Assembly (NCBI GenBank): GCA_002311385.1
Contig: DCAE01000109.1
Span: 236,479-300,478 of the forward strand
Direction: 5' to 3'
DNA length: 64,000 nt
Source: Dehalococcoidia bacterium UBA1141
GTDB taxonomy: Bacteria > Chloroflexota > Dehalococcoidia > Lucifugimonadales > UBA3495
The translations under genes and the position numbers were made by a program. Below, one piece after another: positions 25,156 through 34,187 of this stretch; the stretch's first letter is position 1; each line of letters starts with the position of its first letter. The notes under the pieces are model-generated. The model had not been told where the DNA came from. It saw only the letters and a list, made by a program, of their open reading frames with translations, and did no database searches.

Positions 25156-25272
25156 ATTGCCAAAACCAGCGGCGCTCCGACGGCTCTTCTCGGCAGGGGA
25201 TATTCGAGACTTAAGCGTGAGATTGGGACTGGTGGAGACTATAATCGAGCTTAGCGCTGCCGGGAGGCGGTA

Positions 25273-26997
25273 ATGAACACCAGAGCAGAACCGAACACAG
25301 GAAAGCGAAAACTGAAAGGCGCCGAAATCATCTGCGAAAGCCTACTGAGGGAAGGAGCGGACGTGATTTTCGGTTATCCCGGAGGGGCTATTCTGCCGTT
25401 TTACGATGCTCTGTGGAGTTACCCCCAACTCCGCCACATCCTGGTACGACACGAACAGTCCGCCGCCCACGCCGCCGATGGTTATTCCCGGGTCACCGGA
25501 AAAGTCGGAGTGTGTGTGGCAACATCCGGTCCCGGCGCCACCAACCTGGTGACCGGAATCATGGGCGCCAAAGCCGACTCGGTGCCAATGATTGCCATCA
25601 CCGGCCAGGTAGCCAGAGCCTCATTGGGTTCGGAGGCTTTCCAGGAATGCGATATCTGCGGCATCACCGCATCCTGCACCAAAAAGTCTTTTATGGTAAT
25701 GTCCGCTGCGGATTTGGCTCCCACCATCCGGGAAGCCTTCCAGACCGCATTGGAAGGGCGTCCGGGACCGGTGCTGATTGATGTACCTCGGGACGTTCAA
25801 TTGGAAGAGGTGGACTTCGAGTTTCCCGAGATTGTCGAGGCGATGACGGCCCCTCTTAGCCCGGATACGTTGGAAGGGGTGCACCAGGCCGCCAGGCTGA
25901 TTAATCAGGCCCAACGCCCGGTAATCATCAGCGGCCACGGCATCTTAACCTCCGGCGCCAACAAGGAAGTGGCGCAGTTGGCCGACACCACCGGAATCCC
26001 GGTAATCACCACCTTATTGGGCCTAGGCAGCTTTCCAGCCAACCACCCGTTGAGTCTGGGCATGCTGGGAATGCACGGCATGTATTGGTCGAACATGGCC
26101 GTGGATCAAGCGGACTTGGTGATTGGCTTGGGCATGAGGTTCGATGACCGGGTAACGGGCAAAGCATCCACATTCGCGCCACATGCCCGGATTATCCATC
26201 TGGACATAGACGAAACCCAAATCGGCCGCAACGTGCCGGTGGAAGTGCCCTTGATTGGTGACGCCAAAGCCGTCTTGCGGGAGCTATTACCTTTGGTTTC
26301 CCATGTGGACCGCAAGCCTTGGATGGATCATGTGGCCCAGATAAGAAGGGACCATCCTTCTTTGGCCATTCCGCCTTCGGACTCACTTCAGACACAACAA
26401 GTGCTGGCCAGTCTCAACGAATTGGTGCAGGAGAACCCGGATACCATTGTGGTCACCGGTGTGGGGCAGCATCAGATGTGGGCAGCCCAGTTCTTAGGCT
26501 TTAATAAACCGGACACATTTGTTTCCTCCGGTGGCTTGGGAGCGATGGGTTTCGAGTTGCCAGCGGCCTTGGGCGCTCAGATTGGCCGGCCCGATGCCAC
26601 CGTCTGGAGCATCGCCGGAGACGGTGGCTTTCAGATGACGTTACAAGAATTGGCCACGGCCACCGAGTCGAAACTGCCGGTCAAGATTGCGTTAATCAAT
26701 AACGGGTACCTGGGAATGGTACGCCAATGGCAGGAGATGTACTTCGAGAATCACATCCAGTCGGTGCCAATCCCCGGCCCCGACTACCTCAAGTTGGCGG
26801 AAGCCTATGGTGTGGCTGCCCTGCGGGTGACCGAACAAGAAGATGTGCTACCAGCGATGCGCCAAGCACAAGCGCATGATGGACCCTTTTTGATAGAGTT
26901 CGTAACCGAAGCTGTTGGGAATGTTTTTCCCATGGTGCCTCCCGGAGGCGGTTTGGGCGACACTCTGGAAGACCCGATGACACAGGCAAAATCCTAG
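25273..26997 (+). CDS. ilvB: Acetolactate synthase, large subunit
   Basis: A ThDP-dependent enzyme making acetolactate or acetohydroxybutyrate from pyruvate, the first common step of branched-chain amino acid synthesis. The 574 residues are standard. The N-terminal Pyr domain has VIFGYPGGAILPFYDAL, with the catalytic Glu in RHEQSAAHAADGYSR. The central FAD-type domain spans about 200-335. The C-terminal PP domain carries GDGGFQMTLQELATA and the ThDP/Mg motif ending in NNGYLGMVRQWQ. It sits behind a T-box leader. The regulatory subunit ilvN does not follow; the next gene is on the other strand. ilvC lies 24 kb away. Confidence 0.96.
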   Translation: MNTRAEPNTGKRKLKGAEIICESLLREGADVIFGYPGGAILPFYDALWSYPQLRHILVRHEQSAAHAADGYSRVTGKVGVCVATSGPGATNLVTGIMGAKADSVPMIAITGQVARASLGSEAFQECDICGITASCTKKSFMVMSAADLAPTIREAFQTALEGRPGPVLIDVPRDVQLEEVDFEFPEIVEAMTAPLSPDTLEGVHQAARLINQAQRPVIISGHGILTSGANKEVAQLADTTGIPVITTLLGLGSFPANHPLSLGMLGMHGMYWSNMAVDQADLVIGLGMRFDDRVTGKASTFAPHARIIHLDIDETQIGRNVPVEVPLIGDAKAVLRELLPLVSHVDRKPWMDHVAQIRRDHPSLAIPPSDSLQTQQVLASLNELVQENPDTIVVTGVGQHQMWAAQFLGFNKPDTFVSSGGLGAMGFELPAALGAQIGRPDATVWSIAGDGGFQMTLQELATATESKLPVKIALINNGYLGMVRQWQEMYFENHIQSVPIPGPDYLKLAEAYGVAALRVTEQEDVLPAMRQAQAHDGPFLIEFVTEAVGNVFPMVPPGGGLGDTLEDPMTQAKS

Positions 26998-27007
26998 GAA
27001 TCATTCT

Positions 27008-27052
27008 CAGGTAACCGGTCCAGAGCGGGCTGGTTACCTGATGTGGTTTTTT
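27008..27052 (+). terminator. Terminator after ilvB
   Basis: CAGGTAACC (27008-27016) pairs with GGTTACCTG (27032-27040), followed by ATGTGG and six T. Confidence 0.8.
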
Positions 27053-27062
27053 GCTTAATGTT

Positions 27063-28250
27063 CTAAAGGTCGCGGCCAAAACGGCGACCATTGCCAAACA
27101 ACAGGTAGTACAAAACAACCAACAGGAAAATCCCTCCCAAGACCCCCCCGGCGATGGCAGCTATCTTTCCCGCATTAACCGAGTCATCCTTATCAACGAG
27201 CGATATTGATATTCTCGCTCCCGGTTCTTCTTCAACCAACGCTGTTTGATTGGTCTGAACCGTTCCTTCAAAGACCTCTTTGCTCCTAATCTGGCCTTGG
27301 GACACTAGAAAATCCAAGGCTTGATCGAAATCACTGCTGAAAACCAGCAAGGTCAGCCGGGCTTCTTGCTTTCCATCGCGCTCGGATAGGGAAACTCGCT
27401 CAACTTTCCCTTTGAAGGAGTCGGCGAAACCCTTGATTCCGTCGACCGTGCCATCTACATCCGACACGGAAATGGTCATTGCCGCCGACGGCAGTTCACC
27501 GGGCTCAAACTCCGGCAGCGACAGCGAAACGGAGATGGTAGAAAGCTCTACCCGTCTTTCCAGGAAGTTTGGCTGACCCTGAGAACGCTCAATATCGGTC
27601 CTCACGCGGAATAATTCTCGTTCAATCGCCAGCACTTCGCTCACGAAGCCAGCCCGGTCCAGCAATGAAAGCAAGCTTGCTTCCTCCCCCAATGAGGCCT
27701 TGAGCCGCGCTTCCAGGTCGATAAATTGGGCCGATACGTCCTCGGTGCCCAGGTTTCTGCTACGGACGTCGCCCAAATCCTCGATGCGCTCCAAGGTGGT
27801 GAGAAAATTGGCTTGAGGAACGCGCACCGTGATGTTAGCCCTCTCGTGACCCGGTTCTCCGGAACTGGAAAGTTGCTCTACGAACCCGCCCAAGCCCTCA
27901 GTTATAGACCTCACTTGGTTTATGGCGTCTTCCACCACCTCAACCTGGATGGACACGGAGGCCGACGAAATGATTTTTCTTTGGGCTGTCTGCAAGGCGG
28001 AACCCGAGGTTCGACCGTCGTCGCCAAAAGCCCCAGGAGGTCCGGGCGCACCAATGGTAAGCAAAGCTGGGGCTGGTGTGGCCATCGCCGCGCCTCTGGT
28101 CGTGAAGAAAGAGTCCGCCTCTGACTTAAATACCGAGGCCTCTTCTCCATCTGCCACTGATGCCGAATCCTGGTGGTCATTGCTCTCGGCCGAACAAGCC
28201 AAGACAAAAACTGCGATTGCCGCTGCTAGAAATAGAATGAATATCCGCAT
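27063..28250 (-). CDS. DUF4349-domain lipoprotein
   Basis: A 395-residue exported protein. The N-terminal signal ends in a lipobox (VLAC, Cys19). A Ser/Ala/Pro-rich spacer with GAPGPPGAFGDDG follows. The DUF4349 domain (about 90-360) starts RKIISSASVSIQVEVVEDAINQVRSI and includes NITVRVPQANF and a coiled-coil region (ERELFRVRTDIER). One C-terminal membrane helix (about 363-385) and a basic cytoplasmic end complete it. DUF4349 proteins are envelope proteins of unknown role. The ATG at 28250 with GAGGTG 7 bases upstream was preferred to GTG at 28259. It converges with ilvB across the terminator. Confidence 0.85.
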   Translation of the reverse strand: MRIFILFLAAAIAVFVLACSAESNDHQDSASVADGEEASVFKSEADSFFTTRGAAMATPAPALLTIGAPGPPGAFGDDGRTSGSALQTAQRKIISSASVSIQVEVVEDAINQVRSITEGLGGFVEQLSSSGEPGHERANITVRVPQANFLTTLERIEDLGDVRSRNLGTEDVSAQFIDLEARLKASLGEEASLLSLLDRAGFVSEVLAIERELFRVRTDIERSQGQPNFLERRVELSTISVSLSLPEFEPGELPSAAMTISVSDVDGTVDGIKGFADSFKGKVERVSLSERDGKQEARLTLLVFSSDFDQALDFLVSQGQIRSKEVFEGTVQTNQTALVEEEPGARISISLVDKDDSVNAGKIAAIAGGVLGGIFLLVVLYYLLFGNGRRFGRDL

Positions 28251-28644
28251 GTTTGTCACCTCAGCTAACTCTGGTATTCGTTCTGTTATTAATGACGCAG
28301 CGGGACCTGAGAAAGTTCCTCCGGGCAGCTGATTAGGCTAATTCCAGAAATTCATTTAGTTTTCGGGTAGAAGTGAAAATTAAAGTCTTGCAGATGGATA
28401 TGCTATCCCCTAGACTAACCTGAAGGCTTTGGGTAGACCTGTCATACGCTAATGGACCTGCAACCAACCTGATTCGCCAAAATATACTAAATCACATGGT
28501 AGTGGAACCTAATGAGAGACAGTGCCTGGCATTCCTACCGGCTTGCTGACAAATGCGGTAGACGGATGCCGGGCTGATTCATACTTAATCCGTTCCTTAA
28601 TCCGTTCAAAGAGCGGACCGTTGGGAGGCCAATATTGGAGGCCT
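28251..28644. other. 394-base non-coding spacer
   Basis: Divergent region between the DUF4349 lipoprotein and the HTH protein. The upstream extension of the HTH reading frame (from 28522) has no SD and is probably untranslated. No RNA structure or repeat was recognised. Confidence 0.4.
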
Positions 28645-29049
28645 ATGGTGGAAAGAGTAACAATTCAGGAAGCGTCGCATCGACTGAACGTGTCTAGAAA
28701 AACCATTCGTGAATGCATTCGGGATGGGGAGCTAAAAGCTTTTCGTGAGCCTGGACCTAGAGGGGACCAATGGGTGGTGGAGTTGCCGGAGGATGGCTGG
28801 CAGGACCGTCACAAGAAAGCCTACACAGATTTGGCGCAAAACCTGCCAAAGTGGTGGTGGGCCAACGAGTCGAGCAAAGGCCATGTGCACTACATTGCCG
28901 AACTTGGCATAGAGGAGATACACGCTTTGTACCTGTGCGGGTTCCACAGCGAGAATATCTGGAGCTCCACGGGCCACTCCGAGGCCGACCGCTGCCCCAA
29001 GTGCTTGGAAATTGCCACGTCCCAAGGACTGCCCATAGACGCCGCATAA
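28645..29049 (+). CDS. MerR/excisionase-like helix-turn-helix protein with C-terminal Cys motif
   Basis: A 134-residue protein. Residues 4-55 form an excisionase/MerR-type HTH (VTIQEASHRLNVSRKTIRE...GELKAFREPG) with a wing (DQWVVELPEDGW). The C-terminal half is Trp-, His- and Cys-containing (LPKWWWANES, LYLCGFHSENIW, CPKC) and may bind metal. I do not recognise that half. The ATG at 28645 follows TTGGAGGCCT; a longer frame from 28522 lacks an SD. It stands alone beside a repeat array and a decayed oxidoreductase. Role likely transcriptional regulation; target unknown. Confidence 0.65.
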   Translation: MVERVTIQEASHRLNVSRKTIRECIRDGELKAFREPGPRGDQWVVELPEDGWQDRHKKAYTDLAQNLPKWWWANESSKGHVHYIAELGIEEIHALYLCGFHSENIWSSTGHSEADRCPKCLEIATSQGLPIDAA

Positions 29050-29174
29050 TCAGCCGCATCCAGGCCATAAACCTAGGATTTATTGGCATTAGGACGCTAG
29101 GGATTATTCAGGACCGCTCGCGTCACGCCGGAACCGTTCGAGTTAATCCAAATCCATTTGTGTCATGGCAGACT

Positions 29175-29308
29175 GGTTCGTGGTGAGCGTCCACACCCCT
29201 TCATGGTTAGCGACATCCGTTCCTGGTGAGCGTCCACACCCGTTCATAGTGAGCGACGCCCGTTCGTGGTAAGCGTCCACACCTTTCGTGGTGAGTCTGT
29301 CGAACCAT
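29175..29308. repeat. Degenerate short tandem repeat array (GTTCGTGGTGAGCGTCCACACC-type)
   Basis: About six imperfect 20-24-base units built on GTTCGTGGTGAGC(G)TCCACACC lie head to tail, ending in GTGAGTCTGTCGAACCATG. The same unit recurs at 30666-30734 and, reversed, near 45412-45510. There are no spacers of constant length. This is a dispersed intergenic repeat; function unknown. Confidence 0.75.
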
Positions 29309-29380
29309 GTAGTTAGCTTTCGTTTCTATGTATAACATTTGGAACTCCATCGTTTTATCTTTAGCTTGAGGAACCAGATT

Positions 29381-30585
29381 ATGGCTGCACAGACCTACGA
29401 CATCATCACCGTTGGGGGAGGCATCGCCGGTTCGATTCTTGCCAGGGCCATGGCGCAACACGGAGCCAAGGTTCTGGTATTAGAATCGGCAACATCCTTC
29501 CGAGATCGAGTTCGGGGGGAAGCGATAGCCCCTTGGAGTACCAAAGAGACCATGGAAATGGGCGTATACGATATCCTCATGGCTGCCGGTGCGAACCATC
29601 TCCAATATTGGAACGAATACCACGGAACCGAGGTAATGGACCGCTTAGATTTCGTAGCAAATTCCGTCCCACAGACGCCGATGCTTGCAATCTATCACCC
29701 TGATCTGCAGGAAGCCCTAATAAACGCCGCAGCAGATGCAGGCGCGGAGGTCAGGCGTGGAGCCCGGGTGAGCGATATAAACCTAAGTGGAATACCCACA
29801 GTAACGGCCAACCTAGACGGCCAGAGCGCAGAGTTTTAAGCGCGATTAGTCGTCAGTGCGGATGGCCGCAGTTCCATGGGCAGAGCGGCGGGTGATTTCT
29901 CCGTTCAGGTCGATCCCGACCAGAACATGGTTGCTGGGGTTCTTTTAGACGGATTGTCGTTGCAAGAAGATGGCGCTCACCATTGGATGAATCCATCGCT
30001 GGGTCACAAGTCCTTCGTTTTTGTCAAAAAGGTGGCAGAGGTAGGGCTTACGTTTCTTACCCAGCTTTAACTGAATACGGATTTAATGGCGCCTCCGGAT
30101 TCTCCCAATTCTTGGAGGCAGCTCGAGTAACCGGTGTTCCGGATGAAATATTCGGATCAGCTACGGTTTCCGGGCCGTTGGCCACTTTCAACGGCGCACA
30201 CAATTGGGTGGAGCATCCCTACCGAAAAGGTCTTGCCTTGATTGGCGACGCAGGTGGAGCATCCGATCCTAGTTGGGGTCAGGGCCTGGCTTTGGCCATT
30301 CACGACGCCAAGCTCTTGTCTGAAAATCTCATGACCGATGAGGACTGGGACAAAGCGGGGAATGCCTATGCGGTCCAGCACGACCGAGATTTCGGCATCA
30401 TACATACCTTCGAGAATTGGATGTCGGAGGTTTTGTGTGACACTGGGCCGGATGCCGACAAGCGCCGGGAAAGGATTCTACCCATGTGGCATCAGGACCG
30501 TAGCCGCAATCCAATGACCATCGTCAACGGACCGAGTAAACAATTGGACGAGACCGTGCGCAAGCGCTTCTTCTGCGAGGATTGA
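29381..30585 (+). pseudogene. Decayed FAD-dependent oxidoreductase
   Basis: Resembles FAD monooxygenases of the geranylgeranyl reductase/halogenase group. The N-terminal dinucleotide motif VGGGIAGSILARAMAQHG is intact. The C-terminal FAD motif GLALIGDAGGASDPSWGQGLALAIHDA is also present. The frame is broken twice: by TAA at 29837-29839, and by a frameshift near the AAAAA run at 30026-30030, after which coding continues one frame over. Joined, the pieces give about 400 residues. The ATG at 29381 follows GAGGA. The gene is bracketed by short repeat arrays on both sides. The homopolymer shift could be an assembly error, but the TAA is independent. Confidence 0.8.
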
Positions 30586-30665
30586 GCTTGCCAGCACCGA
30601 AATTGACGGCAATGCGTCATTACCACCTGGTCTCATAAGACAACAGAAACACAATTACTCGTCAA

Positions 30666-30734
30666 CCCGTTCGGTGGTAAACCAAACCCGTTCATGTTGA
30701 TCCACACCCGTTCGTGGTAAGCTTGTCGAACCAC
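30666..30734. repeat. Second copy of the GTTCGTGGTGAGC-type repeat array
   Basis: Three imperfect units (CCCGTTCGGTGGTAAACC, CCCGTTCATGTTGATCCACA, CCGTTCGTGGTAAGCTTGTC) run in the same orientation as the array at 29175-29308. Together they flank the pseudogene. The rest of the 311-base gap before fumC shows nothing recognisable. Confidence 0.7.
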
Positions 30735-30896
30735 CACTATTTGTGCCGTAAGTTAGGTGATTTGACGAACCTATCGCGACAGGTGTTTGTTAAAGGGGTG
30801 AGATTCGACCAAGGCTATCCAAAATTGGATATCCTTCAACAAGCCCAAGGTGGAGGTTAAAAAGGTCTCCCCGTTCGCTTTGAGATTGTCTATTTC

Positions 30897-32300
30897 CTAG
30901 CTGGACCCTGGCTCTGTCATCGAACTGGGCTCCAAGAGCCTGTCCAATTCGGCATCTGACAAATCCGTTTTGATTTTGGCCATCTCACGTATTGTCTTGC
31001 CCGTCGCCGCTGCTTCCTTGGCCAGAGCGGCGGCAGCATCGTAGCCGATAGCCGGTGTTAGGGCTGTGCCCAACATCAGCCCTTTTTCAACCATTTCCGG
31101 CCCGACCGATGTGGCCTCGATTCCGGCGACGCACTGGTCCGCAAAGTTGTTGGCCGATGCGGCCAGCAAAGAGATTGACTGGAGGATATTGTAGGCGGCC
31201 ACCGGCATCATGGTGTTCAGTTCGAAGTAACTACCTTGACCGGCCAGCATCACGGTGGCGTCGTTGCCCACCACTTGGGCCACCACCTGAATCACCGACT
31301 CGGAGATTACCGGATTGACCTTGCCAGGCATTATGGAGCTGCCTGGTTGGACCTCCGGCACAGTGATTTCGCCAAGACCCGCCCTCGGGCCGCTGGATAT
31401 GAAGCGAATGTCATTGGCGATCTTATGCAGGCTGATGGCGATGGTCTTGAGTTCGCCGCTGGCCTCCACCAGAGCATCCAATGTGGATTGGGCCTGGAAG
31501 TGGTTGCTGGTCTCCTTTATGTCCACGCCGGTCATTTCAGCAAGCACCCGGCAGGTGCGAGCGGAGAACTCAGGGTGGGTGTTTACCCCGGTACCCACGG
31601 CGGTTCCGCCCAAGGCGACCTCGGCCAATGCTGTGTCCATCCGCGCCAGGCGTTTCAGGCTGTTTTCCGTTTGGCCGGCGAACCCTAAGAACTCCTGACC
31701 CAGTCTAACCGGTGTTGCGTCTTGAAGGTGGGTCCGTCCGGTTTTCACGATGGGCCAGAATTCCTCTGACTTCTTAGACAATTCCGTGCTGAGTTTCTGC
31801 AGGGCAGGAGCCAAGTTCTCCCGGCTGGACATCAGCGCCGCCAGATGGATGGCTGTAGGAATCACGTCGTTGGACGATTGGCCCAGGTTGACGTGGTCGT
31901 TGGGGTGGACCAGTCGGGAACCCGGTTCTCCTCCCAATATCTGGGTGGCCCGGTTGGCGATGACCTCGTTGGCATTCGTATTGGTGGAGGTGCCGGAGCC
32001 GGTCTGGAAGATATCCAAAACGAAGTGCTGGTCTTGCTGACCATCAACCACTTCTTGGGCTGCGGCCACCACGGCGCCAGCAATCTTTTCGTCCAGCAAA
32101 CCCAGGTCCTGGTTGGTTTTGGCCGCAGCCAGCTTGACCAGACCCAATGCCCTGATGAACGACCGGGGGAAGCGAAGATCACTGATTGGGAAATTGAGCA
32201 CCGCCCGCATGGTCGAAGCGCCGTACAAGGCGTCGGCCGGGACCTCCATCGGTCCCATCGAGTCCCGTTCTATTCTCACGTTGTTGTCGTTGGTTGCCAT
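30897..32300 (-). CDS. fumC: Fumarate hydratase, class II
   Basis: Interconverts fumarate and malate in the TCA cycle; an oxygen-stable homotetramer. The 467 residues fit class II. The start RIERDSMGPMEVPADALYGASTMRA, the TGSGTSTNTNANEV substrate loop near residue 100, GRTHLQDATPVRLGQE near 187 and the family signature GSSIMPGKVNPV near 317 are all present. It has no TCA partner nearby; a GMC oxidoreductase gene lies 135 bases upstream on the same strand. The start ATG is at 32300. Confidence 0.95.
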   Translation of the reverse strand: MATNDNNVRIERDSMGPMEVPADALYGASTMRAVLNFPISDLRFPRSFIRALGLVKLAAAKTNQDLGLLDEKIAGAVVAAAQEVVDGQQDQHFVLDIFQTGSGTSTNTNANEVIANRATQILGGEPGSRLVHPNDHVNLGQSSNDVIPTAIHLAALMSSRENLAPALQKLSTELSKKSEEFWPIVKTGRTHLQDATPVRLGQEFLGFAGQTENSLKRLARMDTALAEVALGGTAVGTGVNTHPEFSARTCRVLAEMTGVDIKETSNHFQAQSTLDALVEASGELKTIAISLHKIANDIRFISSGPRAGLGEITVPEVQPGSSIMPGKVNPVISESVIQVVAQVVGNDATVMLAGQGSYFELNTMMPVAAYNILQSISLLAASANNFADQCVAGIEATSVGPEMVEKGLMLGTALTPAIGYDAAAALAKEAAATGKTIREMAKIKTDLSDAELDRLLEPSSMTEPGSS

Positions 32301-32435
32301 AGATACACTTATTCCTATCCTAGTTCTCCCGTCCTAGTTCTCCCGGTTTCTCGGGGCGCCATCGACAAACCCACAGCGAAGGAGTATCAGTTCCGCTCGT
32401 CCTGAGCTTTTCGAAGGATTTCCATACTAGTAGAG

Positions 32436-33986
32436 CTACTTGCCTTCTTTGATCCAGTCGGAAACGCGTTCCGCAATCATTATAGTGGTCGCATTGGTGT
32501 TGGCCCTAATCACATCCGGCATCACCGAGGCATCCACCACTCGCAGTCCGTCCAACCCGTGGACTTTGCAGTATTGGTCAACCACGGCCATGGAGTCGGA
32601 AGACGGGCCCATCTTGCAGGTACCGGATATGTGATGCTGGGTGTAGCAATTGCGCAGGATCCAGTCGTCCAAAGCCTCGTCGGAGACAAAGTCCTTGTCG
32701 GTAGGACTGATTCGTTCGGCAATCAAATGGTTCAAGGAAGGATGGTCCGCGATTCGCGAAGCGGTCTTTAGGGCTTCGCGCATCCTCTCGCGGTCATAGG
32801 GCGCCGAGAACAGGTCGTAATTCAAGTCAGGCTGAATGTGAGGGTCGGTTGAAGCTAACTTGAGACGACCAGCCGACGTAGCATTTTGCAAGCCGACGCT
32901 GAGGCCCCAGTGGAAATCTTCGCCTTCGTAGGTGACGCTGGAAGGACGGTGCTCGCTGGTCATGAGCGTGGGCGTAATCTGGAAATCGGCTCTAGTCGGC
33001 GAACCCTCGTTGCTGAAGCGCAATCCCACCTGCAAACTGGCGGCATCAACATCGGGCGGCTCACCTATGCCGCGAAAGAGCATGTAGGCGGCCGGGTGGT
33101 CCCGCAGATTCTGCCCGACCCCAGGCATGTCATGGACTACAGGTATGCCCATCTCTCTCAGGTGGTCTTCAGGTCCCACACCGGAAAGCAGGAGTATCTG
33201 AGCCGAACCGATGGTCCCGCTGCACAGGATAATCTCGTCAGCTTCCACTGTGAACATTTCTCCACCGCTCTCGGCCTCAACACCGACAGCCCGGTTTCCC
33301 TCAATCAGGATTCGCCGTACTGTGACCTCGCCTCGGATGGTTATGTTAAGGCGGTGGCGGGCTTGGCTCAGGTAGGTCAGAGAGGTGCTCATTCGCACCC
33401 CATCGATGTTATTCAAAGGCCTGGCGGCGACGCCATTGGAGTCGGGGCTGTTCTGATCGGCGTCTTCTGGGAAGCCTACACCCACGCAGGCGTCGTAAAA
33501 GCTGGTGTTGATAGGTAGCCAATCTTCCCGGGCGTAACGGCGGACCGGGAATGGCCCTTCATTGCCGTGGAAGTCATCGCCGCCGAAGTCGCGGTCGTTC
33601 TCCATCTTCCGGAAATAGGGCAGTATCTTGGTATAGGCCCATTCGTCGTTGCCCCACTCGGCCCACAAGTCATAGTCTTCGGGGACGCCCCGGAATACGA
33701 CTTGGCCGTTTATCGACGACGAACCGCCCATGGCTTTGCCCCTGGGAATAACGATTTGTTCTTCCTGCAGTGGGGTTGCAGTAGCCCGGAAGTCCCAGCT
33801 GTGGGGGCCGTAGGCTGAGCGCCACACGTTGTTTCCTTTCTTCAGGTCTTCGGGCAGATGCTCGAAGTCGGGGTAATCCGGGCCCGCTTCCAACAGCAAG
33901 ACCGACTTGTCCGGGTCCTCCGACAATCGGGTCGCTACGACGCAACCGGCGGACCCGCCACCAATGACGATATGGTTGTACCTCAT
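32436..33986 (-). CDS. GMC-family FAD oxidoreductase (choline dehydrogenase-like)
   Basis: Oxidises an alcohol substrate using FAD. The 516 residues contain the ADP-binding start YNHIVIGGGSAGCVVATRLSE, GMC signature 1 (PRGKAMGGSSSINGQVVFRG near 80) and signature 2 (SGTIGSAQILLLSGVGP near 257). The C-terminal catalytic block has HHISGTCKMG and the Asn in NTNATTIMIAE. Substrate (choline, alkanol, glucose-like) cannot be told. The ATG at 33986 follows GAGGGAGGG; a further-upstream start would add 11 residues. It is followed on the same strand by fumC and preceded by the iron-ADH homologue. Confidence 0.92.
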   Translation of the reverse strand: MRYNHIVIGGGSAGCVVATRLSEDPDKSVLLLEAGPDYPDFEHLPEDLKKGNNVWRSAYGPHSWDFRATATPLQEEQIVIPRGKAMGGSSSINGQVVFRGVPEDYDLWAEWGNDEWAYTKILPYFRKMENDRDFGGDDFHGNEGPFPVRRYAREDWLPINTSFYDACVGVGFPEDADQNSPDSNGVAARPLNNIDGVRMSTSLTYLSQARHRLNITIRGEVTVRRILIEGNRAVGVEAESGGEMFTVEADEIILCSGTIGSAQILLLSGVGPEDHLREMGIPVVHDMPGVGQNLRDHPAAYMLFRGIGEPPDVDAASLQVGLRFSNEGSPTRADFQITPTLMTSEHRPSSVTYEGEDFHWGLSVGLQNATSAGRLKLASTDPHIQPDLNYDLFSAPYDRERMREALKTASRIADHPSLNHLIAERISPTDKDFVSDEALDDWILRNCYTQHHISGTCKMGPSSDSMAVVDQYCKVHGLDGLRVVDASVMPDVIRANTNATTIMIAERVSDWIKEGK

Positions 33987-34055
33987 GTTCCCTCCCTCTA
34001 TTTTCTCCGGTTTTAGCACGTGGGGATTTCCATGGCCCCAAAGGTCTCCGTAACA

Positions 34056-34132
34056 CTGTCAATCCGAGCGAAGCGAAGTATATTGACGCCCGAGCCGGGA
34101 GATTCTTCGTCGCTTCGCTCCTCAGAATGAGA
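34056..34132. repeat. Intergenic inverted repeat (GAGCGAAGCGAAG type)
   Basis: GAGCGAAGCGAAG (about 34074) and its near complement CTTCGTCGCTTCGCTC (about 34107) flank CCGAGCCGGGAGATT. This layout is typical of widespread dispersed intergenic palindromes. A related fragment, CGTCCTGAGCTTTTCGAAGGA, lies at 32399-32420. Confidence 0.6.
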
Positions 34133-34187
34133 GTTTTGGGGCAAAGCCCAAAATTCCGGCTGGATTTATTGTTTAATAGACCTCTGA

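Noticed and set aside
29175..29308. CRISPR array
   Set aside because: Units are 20-24 bases, contiguous and degenerate, with no unique spacers of constant length and no cas genes.
31236..31698. Long antisense ORFs opposite fumC
   Set aside because: They are shadows of the fumC frame with no SD and no domain; the minus-strand gene has full-length homology.
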